From: Sphingobium sp. BYY-5
Lineage (GTDB): Bacteria; Pseudomonadota; Alphaproteobacteria; Sphingomonadales; Sphingomonadaceae
Assembly (NCBI RefSeq): GCF_022758885.1
Contig: NZ_JALEBH010000001.1
Coordinates: 868,001-932,000, forward strand
Direction: 5' to 3'
Length of the DNA stretch: 64,000 bases
Position 1 is the stretch's first letter, and each line of letters begins with the position of its first letter. The notes beneath the pieces are model-generated. The model did not search any database. It saw only the letters and a list, made by a program, of their open reading frames with translations, and was not told the origin of the DNA. The position numbers and the translations under genes were made by a program. Shown here piece after piece: positions 29,266 to 37,425 of the stretch.

Positions 29266-30234
29266 TTAATCTAATTCGCGGGCAAGAGTTTCGTTTGGTG
29301 AGACGTAAAGATCGTCATGTGCAAACGGCAGGGGTGCGTTTTCTCGCATCGCCGCTAACACCCTTCCAAAATCGGTTTGGCACCGAAAGCCAAGATCCCG
29401 TTCAAGCGCGGAGGGATCGTAAACCCGCCCGATACTGCGCGGGAGATGCCAACCTCGTTCTGCGAATATAGCGGGCGCGTCAGGAAAACATCGTGCGATG
29501 ACCGAAATCGGATCGGCCTTTAGTGCGGCGCAAGCCTCACGCCCAAATGGCGGTGGCGCAGATACGATATAGTTGCCGAAGCCGATCGTTGATGCTTTCG
29601 TGAGGGCTGCAATATGCGCATCTGCACAGTCCTCAACCGTAAGCCGACGATTTAAGAACTCGTTGGCCTTCATGTTCTCACCAGCAAGCTCGCGATGCGT
29701 ATCGTCCTCTTCGGGGAAGAAGCGAGCAGTGCGCAGGATGATAGTCGGCAGCCGTTGGTCAAGATGGATTAGCCGGCACATCTCCTCAGCCGCCCGTTTG
29801 GTCATGCCATAGATGTTGCGCGGTGTGAGCGGACCACTGGCCTCATCCAGCCACACTGTTTCAGTGGCCGTCTCGTCACGGATCGCCTGTGTGATCATCA
29901 ACGACGTCGTCGAGGTAAAGACAAAGCTCGAAGTACCATTAGCCACGGCGGCTTCCAGCAGGTTGAGTGTCCCGGTTACGTTAACGTCGATAAATCGCTG
30001 CCGCGGATATCGGATGATGTCGGGCTTATGCAAAGCCCCGGCATGAATGACGCCTTCAAAGCGGTGCTCGGAAAAGAGCCGATCCACAAACGCGCGATCA
30101 CTCACGCTACCAACGATGTCGGTTGGTCGCCCCGGCATTGGATCGAGTCCGATGACATGGTGACCAACCTCTTCGAGTCTTGGCTTCAAGAAACGGCCAA
30201 GCCAGCCAGATGATCCAGTTAATAGAACGCGCAT
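29266..30234 (-). CDS. NAD-dependent epimerase/dehydratase family protein
   Basis: A 322-residue extended short-chain dehydrogenase. The N-terminal nucleotide motif is TGSSGWLG (GxxGxxG), VIHAGALHKPD follows as the ribose-binding strand, FTSTTSLM holds the catalytic Ser/Thr, and YGMTK gives the Tyr-xxx-Lys pair. The acidic end of the second strand (GLDPMPGR) favours NAD over NADP. The exact sugar or nucleotide-sugar substrate cannot be read. It stands alone in the lower-GC region, flanked by diverged direct repeats, so recent acquisition is plausible. Confidence 0.82.
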   Translation of the reverse strand: MRVLLTGSSGWLGRFLKPRLEEVGHHVIGLDPMPGRPTDIVGSVSDRAFVDRLFSEHRFEGVIHAGALHKPDIIRYPRQRFIDVNVTGTLNLLEAAVANGTSSFVFTSTTSLMITQAIRDETATETVWLDEASGPLTPRNIYGMTKRAAEEMCRLIHLDQRLPTIILRTARFFPEEDDTHRELAGENMKANEFLNRRLTVEDCADAHIAALTKASTIGFGNYIVSAPPPFGREACAALKADPISVIARCFPDAPAIFAERGWHLPRSIGRVYDPSALERDLGFRCQTDFGRVLAAMRENAPLPFAHDDLYVSPNETLARELD

Positions 30235-30305
30235 GGAAGATCGGTAACATCACCCCGCCGAGCGGGGAAGTCCGCTATTGCTCGGTCCAGATCAAGACCC
30301 AATAG

Positions 30306-30414
30306 TCCGCTCTCCACCCGGCATCGTCGTTCCCAGCCTGCGAATCAGTCCGCACCGCCGATAACCTGCTGGTCGGATTCGGGATTGGAAAGCCGCCCAG
30401 CGGCAGGCGACCAC
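30306..30414. repeat. Diverged 109-bp direct repeat, copy B
   Basis: Partner of copy A at 29108-29216, same strand and length. It lies 72 bp past the epimerase start and 55 bp before the tRNA-like sequence at 30470. Confidence 0.65.
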
Positions 30415-30469
30415 TTGTTGCCATCCGCTCAACCGTTTTCGCATCCCGAAACCGGTCATAGATAGGTTG

Positions 30470-30550
30470 TCCAGCGGCAAGGTTCGAACTTGCAATCTGC
30501 CGAGGCAGGGCGGTTGTGACCGGCGGGTCTACCAATTCCCCAACGCTGGA
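30470..30550 (-). tRNA. tRNA-like sequence, type II, probably a pseudo-tRNA
   Basis: On the minus strand: acceptor arms TCCAGCG and CGCTGGA pair perfectly, a 3-bp D stem GGG/CCC with the GGTAGA loop, a variable arm CTGCC/GGCAG, and an exact T arm GCAAG-TTCGAAC-CTTGC. The anticodon arm (GCCGG TCACAA CCGCC) has a mismatched stem and only six loop bases; if U33 is placed at its T, the anticodon would read CAC. No CCA is encoded, unlike the other four tRNAs here. It resembles leucine or serine tRNAs in shape and may be a decayed or horizontally acquired copy. Confidence 0.55.
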
Positions 30551-30701
30551 CGCCCTCCTTCTAGGCAACGATATTCGGATTGCAAAGCTGCCGATCCCCG
30601 AACGACCAGTTCTAGCCATCCCCGTCCGTTGCATTTGACTTCGAAAGCCGACACTGTTTGCCATCTCGAACAAACCTTATCGGCGAGAGCAAGGATAACG
30701 A

Positions 30702-31289
30702 ATGAAAGCACGATTCGCGCTTATATCGCTGGTGATATTCGCGACCATAATCGTCCCGTTGGGAATCGGTGCGGTTCAGGGATTGGGGTTGAGCAAAGCT
30801 GCCGATGGCAACCAAACATTTCCTTTTGCGCGGAAATATTTCGGTGATGTGGTCGGTGATGACACAGAATATCGCAAAATGCGTGACGAATTTTCAGGCA
30901 CGGGATGGGGATCGTTCGGAAATCGTGCGCCGGGGGTAAGTATATGTCAAAAACTGATCATCCGGAGTTTTAATCAACAAGACGAGTTAATAGGCGCTGC
31001 TTTGATTAATCAGCGGTCCGTAGTTCTTGATGAGATATTTGATCGGCCCGGCATAGAGGCAATTGAAGCATTGCCTAGCCCTGTAACGGGCGCGCTTCGG
31101 GCATGCAAATACACGATTGTTGCCGCAACCTGTCATATTTGGTCTCGACGGACGATTGCAAGTGCGATCAAATCGGCATTGCCAAGCCTTCAAAACGAAA
31201 AGCGCAAATGGCTGGTCGATAATGAGGCGGCAAGTTGCAAGGTTTCTGCGAAGTTTGGTCTTGGAACTAGCCTGCCCTACAGGCGCTGA
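30702..31289 (+). CDS. Hypothetical protein with N-terminal membrane or signal segment
   Basis: A 195-residue protein of no recognised family. Residues about 5-27 (ALISLVIFATIIVPLGIGAV) form a single hydrophobic segment after a basic MKAR start, either a signal peptide or an anchor. The remainder has four cysteines (in SICQK, ACKYT, ATCHI, ASCKV), perhaps forming disulfides outside the cytosol. Codons are noticeably richer in A and T than in the core genes around it, suggesting acquisition. It is transcribed towards the helicase gene (convergent). Confidence 0.55.
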   Translation: MKARFALISLVIFATIIVPLGIGAVQGLGLSKAADGNQTFPFARKYFGDVVGDDTEYRKMRDEFSGTGWGSFGNRAPGVSICQKLIIRSFNQQDELIGAALINQRSVVLDEIFDRPGIEAIEALPSPVTGALRACKYTIVAATCHIWSRRTIASAIKSALPSLQNEKRKWLVDNEAASCKVSAKFGLGTSLPYRR

Positions 31290-31398
31290 ACTCGCTTCCA
31301 CCCGGAGGGGCTGTATTCAGCATTTCTGCGTCAAAAGCTGCCATTCCGCTCTCCACCCATTTCTTCATCCCGCGCAGGCGGGAACGTCGGGTGAGCCG

Positions 31399-33675
31399 CT
31401 AGGCAGGCTGGACGAAGCTGTCCATCACCCGTTTCCGCCCGGCCGTCTCGAAATCAATCTCCAGCTTATTACCTTCGATCTCCGCGACGGTGCCGTAGCC
31501 GAATTTCTGGTGGAAGACGCGCAGGCCCACGCTCATGTCGCTGCGGCTCTTGTTGCCCAGTGACACGGCGGAAGTGCGCGCCTCGACGATTCGTACCGGT
31601 TCGCGGCTGAACTGGCCGGACGATTGCGCTCGCTGCCAGCCGGGACCGCGCCCGCTGCCCCTTGCGACATTGGCGAAGGGATCGTCGCGTTCCGACCAGT
31701 TGGCGCGCCACAGCGATGCGCCGCCGGTCATGCTGCTTTCCTGCTCGACATGTTCGGGCGGCAGTTCGCCGACGAAGCGCGAAGGGATGGAACTGGTCCA
31801 CTGGCCGTAGATGCGGCGGTTGGCGGCGTGGAGAATGATACAACGCTTGCGCGCGCGGGTGATCGCCACATAGGCAAGGCGGCGCTCTTCCTCCAGGCTG
31901 TTGAGGCCGCCTTCATCCAGCGCGCGCTGCGAGGGGAAGATGCCTTCCTCCCAACCGGCCAGGAACACCGTGTCGAATTCCAGCCCCTTGGCGGCGTGGA
32001 TGGTCATGATCGTGATCTTGCGCTCGTCCGCCTGCGCCTCATTGTCCATGACCAGCGACACATGTTCGAGGAACGCGCCCAGCGTTTCATATTCCTCCAT
32101 GGCGCGGGCGAGTTCGCTCAGATTTTCCAGCCGTCCGGCGCTTTCGGTCGTGCGCTCCGTCTGGAGTATCGCGGTATAGCCGCTTTCGTCCAATATCTGC
32201 CGCGCCAGTTCGGCATGGGGCAATTGCGCCGCCCGATCGCGCCAGCGGGCGAGATCGCCGATGAAACTGCCCAGCGAACGGCGCGCCTGCGGCGTCAGTT
32301 CGTCGGTGTCGAGGATGCGCGCCGCCGCCAGCGCCAGGGGAATTCCCTCCGCCCGCGCCAGCCGATGCAGCTTTTCCACCGCCTTGTCGCCCAGCCCGCG
32401 CTTGGGCACATTGACGATGCGTTCGAAGGCGAGATCGTCGGCCGGCTGGTTGACGAGGCGCAGATAGGCCAGCGCATCGCGGATTTCCGCCCGCTCATAG
32501 AAGCGAAAGCCGCCGACGATGCGATAGGGCAGGCCGATCTGGATGAAGCGGTCCTCAAACTCGCGGGTCTGGTGCTGGGCGCGGACCAATATGGCCACTT
32601 CGTCCAGCGATCCGCCGTTCCGTTCGATCGCCTCAATCTCTTCGCCGACACGCCGGGCTTCCTCCGGGCCGTCCCAGACGCCGACGACCTGCACCTTTTC
32701 CCCCACGTCGATGTCGGTCCAGAGCGTCTTGCCCAGGCGATTGCCATTTTCCGCGATCACGCCCGACGCTGCACCCAGGATGTGGGGCGTGGATCGATAA
32801 TTCTGTTCCAGACGAATGATGGTCGCACCCGGAAAATCCTTTTCAAACCGCAGGATATTGGCGACTTCTGCGCCACGCCATGAATAGATGGACTGGTCGT
32901 CGTCGCCGACGCAGCAGATATTCTTGCGGGTCTGCGCCAGCAGCCGCAGCCAGAGATACTGGCTGGAGTTGGTGTCCTGATATTCGTCCACCATGATATA
33001 GCGGAATTTCTGCTGATATTGCTCCAGCACGTCGCGATGCTTCTTCAATATCGTCAGAATATGTAGCAACAAGTCACCGAAATCGCAGGCATTTACGTCC
33101 CGCAGCCGCGCCTGGTAAGCGGCGTAGAGCTTCTGCCCCTTGCCATGGGCATAGCCTTCGCTCTCGCCTGCGCCGACATCCTCCGGCGTCCAGCCCTTAT
33201 TCTTCCACTGGTCGATCAGGCCGCCAAGCTGCCGCGCGGGCCAGCGCTTCTCGTCGATCCCTTCCGCCTGGATGAGCTGCTTCATCAGGCGCAACTGATC
33301 GTCGGTGTCGAGGATGGTGAAATTGGATTGCAGCCCGACCAGTTTGGCATGGCGGCGCAGCATCTTCGCGGCGATGGCGTGAAAGGTGCCGAGCCAGGGC
33401 ATCCCCTCGACCGCATCGCCGATCATCGCGCCGACGCGCACGCGCATTTCCCGCGCGGCCTTGTTGGTGAAGGTGACGGCCAGGATTTCCGACGGCCAGG
33501 CACGGCGCGTCGCGATCAGATGGGCGAGCCGCGCGGTCAGCGCCGCCGTCTTGCCCGTACCCGCGCCCGCCAGCACCAGCACCGGCCCCTCGGTCGTCAG
33601 CACAGCCTCCCGCTGGGGGGTGTTCAACCCCTTCAGATAGGGCGGATCGTCGGGAGAGGGGGCTGGGAGCGTCAT
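31399..33675 (-). CDS. uvrD: UvrD/PcrA-type ATP-dependent DNA helicase
   Basis: A 758-residue superfamily 1A helicase, moving 3' to 5' on single-stranded DNA in excision and mismatch repair. Motif I is GAGTGKTAAL, motif Ia AVTFTNKAA, motif II VDEYQDTNS, motif III DDQSIYSWRGA, motif IV RLEQNYRST, and motif V/VI TIHAAKGLEFD and YVAITRARKR. The C-terminal Tudor-like RNA-polymerase-binding tail (FGYGTVAEIEGNKLEIDF) is present. The start ATG at 33675 is the best supported; a TTG lies 9 bases upstream. uvrD versus pcrA naming is not resolved by sequence. Confidence 0.93.
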   Translation of the reverse strand: MTLPAPSPDDPPYLKGLNTPQREAVLTTEGPVLVLAGAGTGKTAALTARLAHLIATRRAWPSEILAVTFTNKAAREMRVRVGAMIGDAVEGMPWLGTFHAIAAKMLRRHAKLVGLQSNFTILDTDDQLRLMKQLIQAEGIDEKRWPARQLGGLIDQWKNKGWTPEDVGAGESEGYAHGKGQKLYAAYQARLRDVNACDFGDLLLHILTILKKHRDVLEQYQQKFRYIMVDEYQDTNSSQYLWLRLLAQTRKNICCVGDDDQSIYSWRGAEVANILRFEKDFPGATIIRLEQNYRSTPHILGAASGVIAENGNRLGKTLWTDIDVGEKVQVVGVWDGPEEARRVGEEIEAIERNGGSLDEVAILVRAQHQTREFEDRFIQIGLPYRIVGGFRFYERAEIRDALAYLRLVNQPADDLAFERIVNVPKRGLGDKAVEKLHRLARAEGIPLALAAARILDTDELTPQARRSLGSFIGDLARWRDRAAQLPHAELARQILDESGYTAILQTERTTESAGRLENLSELARAMEEYETLGAFLEHVSLVMDNEAQADERKITIMTIHAAKGLEFDTVFLAGWEEGIFPSQRALDEGGLNSLEEERRLAYVAITRARKRCIILHAANRRIYGQWTSSIPSRFVGELPPEHVEQESSMTGGASLWRANWSERDDPFANVARGSGRGPGWQRAQSSGQFSREPVRIVEARTSAVSLGNKSRSDMSVGLRVFHQKFGYGTVAEIEGNKLEIDFETAGRKRVMDSFVQPA

Positions 33676-33778
33676 GACGGACAACTAGGGACAGGGGACG
33701 GCGGGAGCAAGGGCGGACCCTTGCGGCGGAGGTCTTTCTATGAGAACAAAAGGTGAATCATGCAAGGGAGGATGAACC

Positions 33779-34612
33779 ATGGTAACAGGGAAATGTCAGT
33801 GCGGCGCGATCCGTTACGAAGCGTCGGGCGAACCTGCCTATAGTGGCCTGTGCCATTGCGCCGACTGCCGGGCGAGCGCGGGTGCGCCGATGGTGGGCTG
33901 GGCGCTTTTCCCGCAGGAGAAGGTGACGATCCACGGCGAACCGGCCCGCTACCAGTCGTCGGAAAATGCCACGCGCTATTTCTGCGGCAGATGCGGCACG
34001 GGGCTATTCTACGCCAATCCGGTGGTGTTCCCCGGATCGATCGACATCCAGACCGCGACGCTGGACGACCAGAGCGCCTTCCCGCCCCAGGTGCATATCC
34101 AGATGGCGGAGGCCGCGCCATGGATGACCAGGGCGCATGACCTGCCGAGGTTCGATCGCTATCCCGACGGGCCATACCGCGCCGGGGCGCGATCGTCCGG
34201 CGCGCATCCTGCACGTCCGGTCGTCTGCGCAAGGAACGACGGGTGCGTGCTTTCGGTTCTACGCCTGCCCAAGTGGGTAAACGGGGTGAAGAGCGTAGGA
34301 AAGGACGTTTCCGATGAAGACGATCATGCTGGCAGGCGCAGCCCTGCTGAGCTTCACCACCATCACAGGTATCGCAGTGGCACAGGACATGCCCGCCCCC
34401 AGCAGTCAGCCGCCTGCCGATCCCAATGCGAGCGTACCGACCGGCGCGGTTCCGCCCGATACGGGCATGGTCCCGGCTCCGGCGGATGTTCCCGACAACC
34501 CGTCCGCACCCGTGGGGTCAGCCGCCAACCCCGTGACGGTAGGCGGCAACATGACCCCGCCGCCGACCGAAGCGAAGGACTATCCGGTCTGTTCCAAGGC
34601 CGTGCAGGATAG
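33779..34612 (+). CDS. GFA family zinc protein with an abnormally long C-terminal reading frame
   Basis: Residues 1-132 are a standard GFA (formaldehyde-activating-enzyme-like) domain: the zinc cysteines CQC, CHCADC and CGRC are all visible, and the usual end WMTRAHDLPRFDRYP occurs near residue 128. The frame then has no stop for another 145 codons, giving an Arg/His/Gly-rich sequence without homology, and runs in another frame through the start of the next gene. A lost stop codon or frameshift near 34165-34185 is likely. The start follows GGGAGG. Substrate is unknown; GFA proteins bind glutathione in some cases. Confidence 0.75.
   Translation: MVTGKCQCGAIRYEASGEPAYSGLCHCADCRASAGAPMVGWALFPQEKVTIHGEPARYQSSENATRYFCGRCGTGLFYANPVVFPGSIDIQTATLDDQSAFPPQVHIQMAEAAPWMTRAHDLPRFDRYPDGPYRAGARSSGAHPARPVVCARNDGCVLSVLRLPKWVNGVKSVGKDVSDEDDHAGRRSPAELHHHHRYRSGTGHARPQQSAACRSQCERTDRRGSARYGHGPGSGGCSRQPVRTRGVSRQPRDGRRQHDPAADRSEGLSGLFQGRAG
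34233..34258 (+). promoter_or_regulatory. Possible EcfG-type (general stress) promoter
   Basis: GGAAC, a 17-base spacer, then GGTT, close to the alphaproteobacterial general stress sigma-factor consensus GGAAC-N16/17-CGTT. It is 56 bp upstream of the start of the small exported protein at 34314. The -10 element differs at one base. Confidence 0.35.
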
Positions 34613-34685
34613 CTGCATCAATCCGGGCGACGCCAGGAAGGGCCATCATTCAGCCGTCGGGAAGAAGAGCCGCAAGCATCACTGA
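34314..34685 (+). CDS. Small exported proline-rich protein
   Basis: A 123-residue protein with a signal peptide (MKTIMLAGAALLSFTTITGI then AVAQ), cut probably after AVAQ. The mature part is a low-complexity Pro/Ala/Asp stretch, then CSKAVQDSCINPGDA with two cysteines and a basic tail GKKSRKHH. AAAGGA lies 8 bases before the ATG. It may be a small stress-induced envelope protein, an inference from its possible EcfG promoter. No family recognised. Confidence 0.75.
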   Translation: MKTIMLAGAALLSFTTITGIAVAQDMPAPSSQPPADPNASVPTGAVPPDTGMVPAPADVPDNPSAPVGSAANPVTVGGNMTPPPTEAKDYPVCSKAVQDSCINPGDARKGHHSAVGKKSRKHH

Positions 34686-34693
34686 GTACGCGC

Positions 34694-34720
34694 GTCGGGG
34701 CAGCGCAAGCGCTCCCCGAC
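34694..34720. terminator. Strong hairpin at the end of the small exported gene
   Basis: GTCGGGG, AGCGC, loop AA, GCGCT, CCCCGAC: a 12-bp stem with one unpaired base, ending 35 bp after the stop codon. It lies between two convergent genes. There is no T-tract. Confidence 0.5.
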
Positions 34721-34774
34721 CGCCCCGGTTGCTGGACCGATGATCGATGCGAATGAGTCTGCTCTATTCCGGCG

Positions 34775-35530
34775 CTATGACAAGCGTCCCGCCCGCACGC
34801 TGATCGGCCAGGATATGGCGCGTTGTCGTTCCGGATCGCCCCACAGGTCGAGAAGGTCGGTCGCGAAGTCCGACAATCGCTGTTCCTGTCCAGCCTCCCG
34901 CGCGCGGCGGACGGCGGACCAGGTGCCGACATAGCCAAGCAGTTGATGCGCGTTCCAGTCGCGGTGGATGGCCATGGCCGGCACCGCGATCGCCGGGAAG
35001 GGAAAATCCATGTCGGCATAGCCATTTTCGACCATATGCCGTTCGGACGGCCAGTAAGGGCCGACATCTTCGTCGTGAAAATGGGCAAGCCGGTCGTTGA
35101 TCGCCCCCGGATCGAGCCGGGCTACGCCATAGCTGACCAGCGCGATCGCCGCGCCGTCCATACCGATGCGCCGCGCTTCGGCATGGAAAGCGGGCAGGTC
35201 GAACCAATGGGCCGCCTGCGCGGCGGTGAGGAGGCTGGCCGCGCCATCCTCCAGCGGCAATGCTTCGGCGGCGGCGCAGCGATAGTCGATCCGGGCGTCG
35301 GGTACGGCATGGGCGATCTGGTCGGCACTGGGATCGACGCCCACGACCGCCTCGAAATATTCGGCTAGACGCCGCGTGAACTGGCCATTGCCGCAACCGA
35401 CATCGACCGCCAGCCGCCGGTCAGGCGCGAGCGCGGCCAGCGCAGCCGCCAGTTCATCGGGATAATCCGGACGATAGCGCGCATAGTTGGCGCCACCTTG
35501 ATCGAACCAGTTGGTGGCGCCTGTCGTCAT
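34775..35530 (-). CDS. Class I SAM-dependent methyltransferase
   Basis: A 251-residue methyltransferase-fold protein (UbiE/methyltransf_11 type). The SAM loop is VDVGCGNGQFT (motif I), the acidic end of strand 2 is VVGVDPSADQI, and LTAAQAAHWFD fits motif II/III. Substrate unknown. The ATG at 35530 was chosen, since an alternative TTG at 35539 is too close to the ribosome site AGGA. It lies directly after rsmD, 5 bp from its stop, so it is probably in one operon with rsmD and the pseudouridine synthase. Confidence 0.85.
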   Translation of the reverse strand: MTTGATNWFDQGGANYARYRPDYPDELAAALAALAPDRRLAVDVGCGNGQFTRRLAEYFEAVVGVDPSADQIAHAVPDARIDYRCAAAEALPLEDGAASLLTAAQAAHWFDLPAFHAEARRIGMDGAAIALVSYGVARLDPGAINDRLAHFHDEDVGPYWPSERHMVENGYADMDFPFPAIAVPAMAIHRDWNAHQLLGYVGTWSAVRRAREAGQEQRLSDFATDLLDLWGDPERQRAISWPISVRAGRLS

Positions 35531-35535
35531 CGCCT

Positions 35536-36075
35536 TCAATCCTCGGCCCGCAACAGAGTCAGTCGCGCCTTGCCGATGTCGCGCACGGCATCGATGGCGA
35601 ACCCCTTGACCGCCACATCTTCGCGCCGTTCGGTTTCGATGCTGATCCAGGTCGCGCTGTTGGTCCAGCCGAGCCGCGACAATTTGTCGAGCGCCACTTG
35701 CCCCGCGCCGCTATCATAGGGCGGGTCCATGAAGATGAGGTCGAGCGGCTTGCCCGCCGGGCCGAGCGACAGGACGCTGGCTGCGCGGATGTCGGGACGG
35801 ATGCCCAGCTTGTCGCCATTGGCGCGGATCGCGTCCAGCGCCGCCTTGTCCTGCTCCACGAACAGGCAGGAGGCTGCGCCGCGCGACAGGGCTTCGAAGC
35901 CCAGCGCGCCCGATCCGGCGAAGAAATCGCCCACCGCCAGCCCCTCGAAGGAACCGATGCGGCTGGTCAGCATGGAAAAAAGCGTTTCGCGCGTACGGTC
36001 GGCGGTAGGACGGGTTGCGTCACCCTTGGGCGCCGTCAGCGGCCGCCCGCGCCATTGGCCGGAAATGATCCTCAT
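35536..36075 (-). CDS. rsmD: 16S rRNA (guanine(966)-N(2))-methyltransferase
   Basis: Methylates the exocyclic amine of G966 in 16S rRNA. The 179-residue product begins MRIISGQWRGRPL, has the SAM loop FAGSGALGFEALSRG and the catalytic DPPY motif in FMDPPYDSGAG, all typical of RsmD. Its ATG overlaps the stop of the pseudouridine synthase gene by 4 bp. Confidence 0.94.
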   Translation of the reverse strand: MRIISGQWRGRPLTAPKGDATRPTADRTRETLFSMLTSRIGSFEGLAVGDFFAGSGALGFEALSRGAASCLFVEQDKAALDAIRANGDKLGIRPDIRAASVLSLGPAGKPLDLIFMDPPYDSGAGQVALDKLSRLGWTNSATWISIETERREDVAVKGFAIDAVRDIGKARLTLLRAED

Positions 36076-37250
36076 GCGTCCGGGTCTTTCAGGCTCTTGC
36101 GGAAGAGGATCAGGTCATGCTGGCGCACTTCCTCGACCGCCCCGACCGCCATTTCGTCCAGACTGAAGGGGCCATAGGCGGTGCGGATCAGGCGGTTCAC
36201 CTTGAGGTCGAGATGCTCCAGAACGCGGCGCACCTCGCGGTTCTTGCCTTCGGTCAGGGTCATTTCGATCCACTGATTGCGGCCGGTGCGGCGTTCCAGA
36301 TTGGCCTCGATCTGGCCATAGCGAATGCCGTCAATCTCCAGCCCGTCGAACAGGTCTTCCAGTTGTTGCTGGCTGACCTCGCCAAAAGCGCGCGCGCGGT
36401 AGGTACGCGGCACGCCGGTCGCGGGTAGCTCCATCTGCCGCTTGAAACCACCATCGGTGGTGAGCAGCAGCAGCCCTTCGGTGTTCATGTCCAGCCGCCC
36501 GATCGGCATCAGGCGCGGCAGGCCTTCGGGCAGTCGGTCATAGATGGTCGGACGCCCGGCCGGATCATGCTCGGTGGTGAGGCAGCCGGTCGGCTTGTGG
36601 AAGAGGAAGAGGCGCGCGGGCGGCGGCGCGGCGACCGCGACACCATCGACCGTGATGCCATGGAGCGATGTCAGCAGGGTCGCGGGGGTATCGATCGCGA
36701 CACCATCCCTCGCGATGCGGCCATCCTCGATCATCCGCTCGATTTCACGGCGGGAAGCGATGCCCGCGCGGGCAAGCAGCTTGGCGATGCGCTGCGGTTC
36801 GCCCTTGCCATCCGACGCGGCGATGGCGTGGGCGGGATGGGGATTGGCCGGATGGGCAGGACCGGCAGCTTTTTTTGTGCCGGGCCTACGCGGCGGATAG
36901 GGCTTGGTCGCGCCGAAGCGCGGAGCATCGGCGCGCGGCCGGTCGGAACGGTTGCGGTCCGGGCGCGGACGTTCGGGGCGACCTTCTTCGCGCCGGTCGG
37001 GACGAGGGCCGTCCTTTGGCGCAGCGCTGCGTGGGGATGATGTGCCAGCGCGCGGTGCATCGCCGCGCGCGCGGTCGGGACGGTTGCGATCCGTAAGGGG
37101 ACGCTCGGCACGGGGTTTCACGTTCCGATCCTTCGGCGCAGCATCGCGTGACGACGGTGCGTCGGGGCGTTTGCCGCCGGGGCTGGTCGGGCGTTTTGGG
37201 CCGCCGGGGCCTGCCCGTCGGGGCGGTCCGGATTTTTTCGGCGGTTGCAC
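36072..37250 (-). CDS. RsuA/RluB-family rRNA pseudouridine synthase with long basic N-terminus
   Basis: A 392-residue enzyme that isomerises uridine in rRNA. About 150 residues at the N-terminus are a low-complexity Arg/Pro/Asp/Lys region (repeats of the DRPRPDRNRSDR type). An S4 domain follows (RIAKLLARAGIASRREIERM), then the catalytic domain with GRLDMNTEGLLLLT (catalytic Asp) and EGKNREVRRVLEHL. The start is GTG at 37250 with AAAGGA 7 bases upstream; an ATG at 37286 is an alternative. Similarity favours RluB (23S rRNA) but RsuA or RluF-like is not excluded. Confidence 0.88.
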   Translation of the reverse strand: MQPPKKSGPPRRAGPGGPKRPTSPGGKRPDAPSSRDAAPKDRNVKPRAERPLTDRNRPDRARGDAPRAGTSSPRSAAPKDGPRPDRREEGRPERPRPDRNRSDRPRADAPRFGATKPYPPRRPGTKKAAGPAHPANPHPAHAIAASDGKGEPQRIAKLLARAGIASRREIERMIEDGRIARDGVAIDTPATLLTSLHGITVDGVAVAAPPPARLFLFHKPTGCLTTEHDPAGRPTIYDRLPEGLPRLMPIGRLDMNTEGLLLLTTDGGFKRQMELPATGVPRTYRARAFGEVSQQQLEDLFDGLEIDGIRYGQIEANLERRTGRNQWIEMTLTEGKNREVRRVLEHLDLKVNRLIRTAYGPFSLDEMAVGAVEEVRQHDLILFRKSLKDPDA

Positions 37251-37425
37251 GGGCAATTCCTTTTCTTGCGTACTGGTCCTTCCCATATGAGCGGAAAGCC
37301 AGCAACAGGCTGAAATGAGCCGCTCCGGCGCTTGGGTGAGGGGGACTGTGGCAGTCCTTGGGCAACCTGGTGCGGGAACGCGGCGTTTCATCGGGTGCAT
37401 GGCGGAAACAGGGCGGACTTGGCAA

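Noticed and set aside
30470..30550. Functional tRNA-Val(CAC) reading of the tRNA-like sequence
   Set aside because: Valine tRNAs are not type II with a long variable arm; the loop is one base short and CCA is missing.
26413..31390. Integrative element using tRNA-Ala as attachment site
   Set aside because: No integrase gene and no partial copy of the tRNA-Ala 3' end was found at the far edge of the region.
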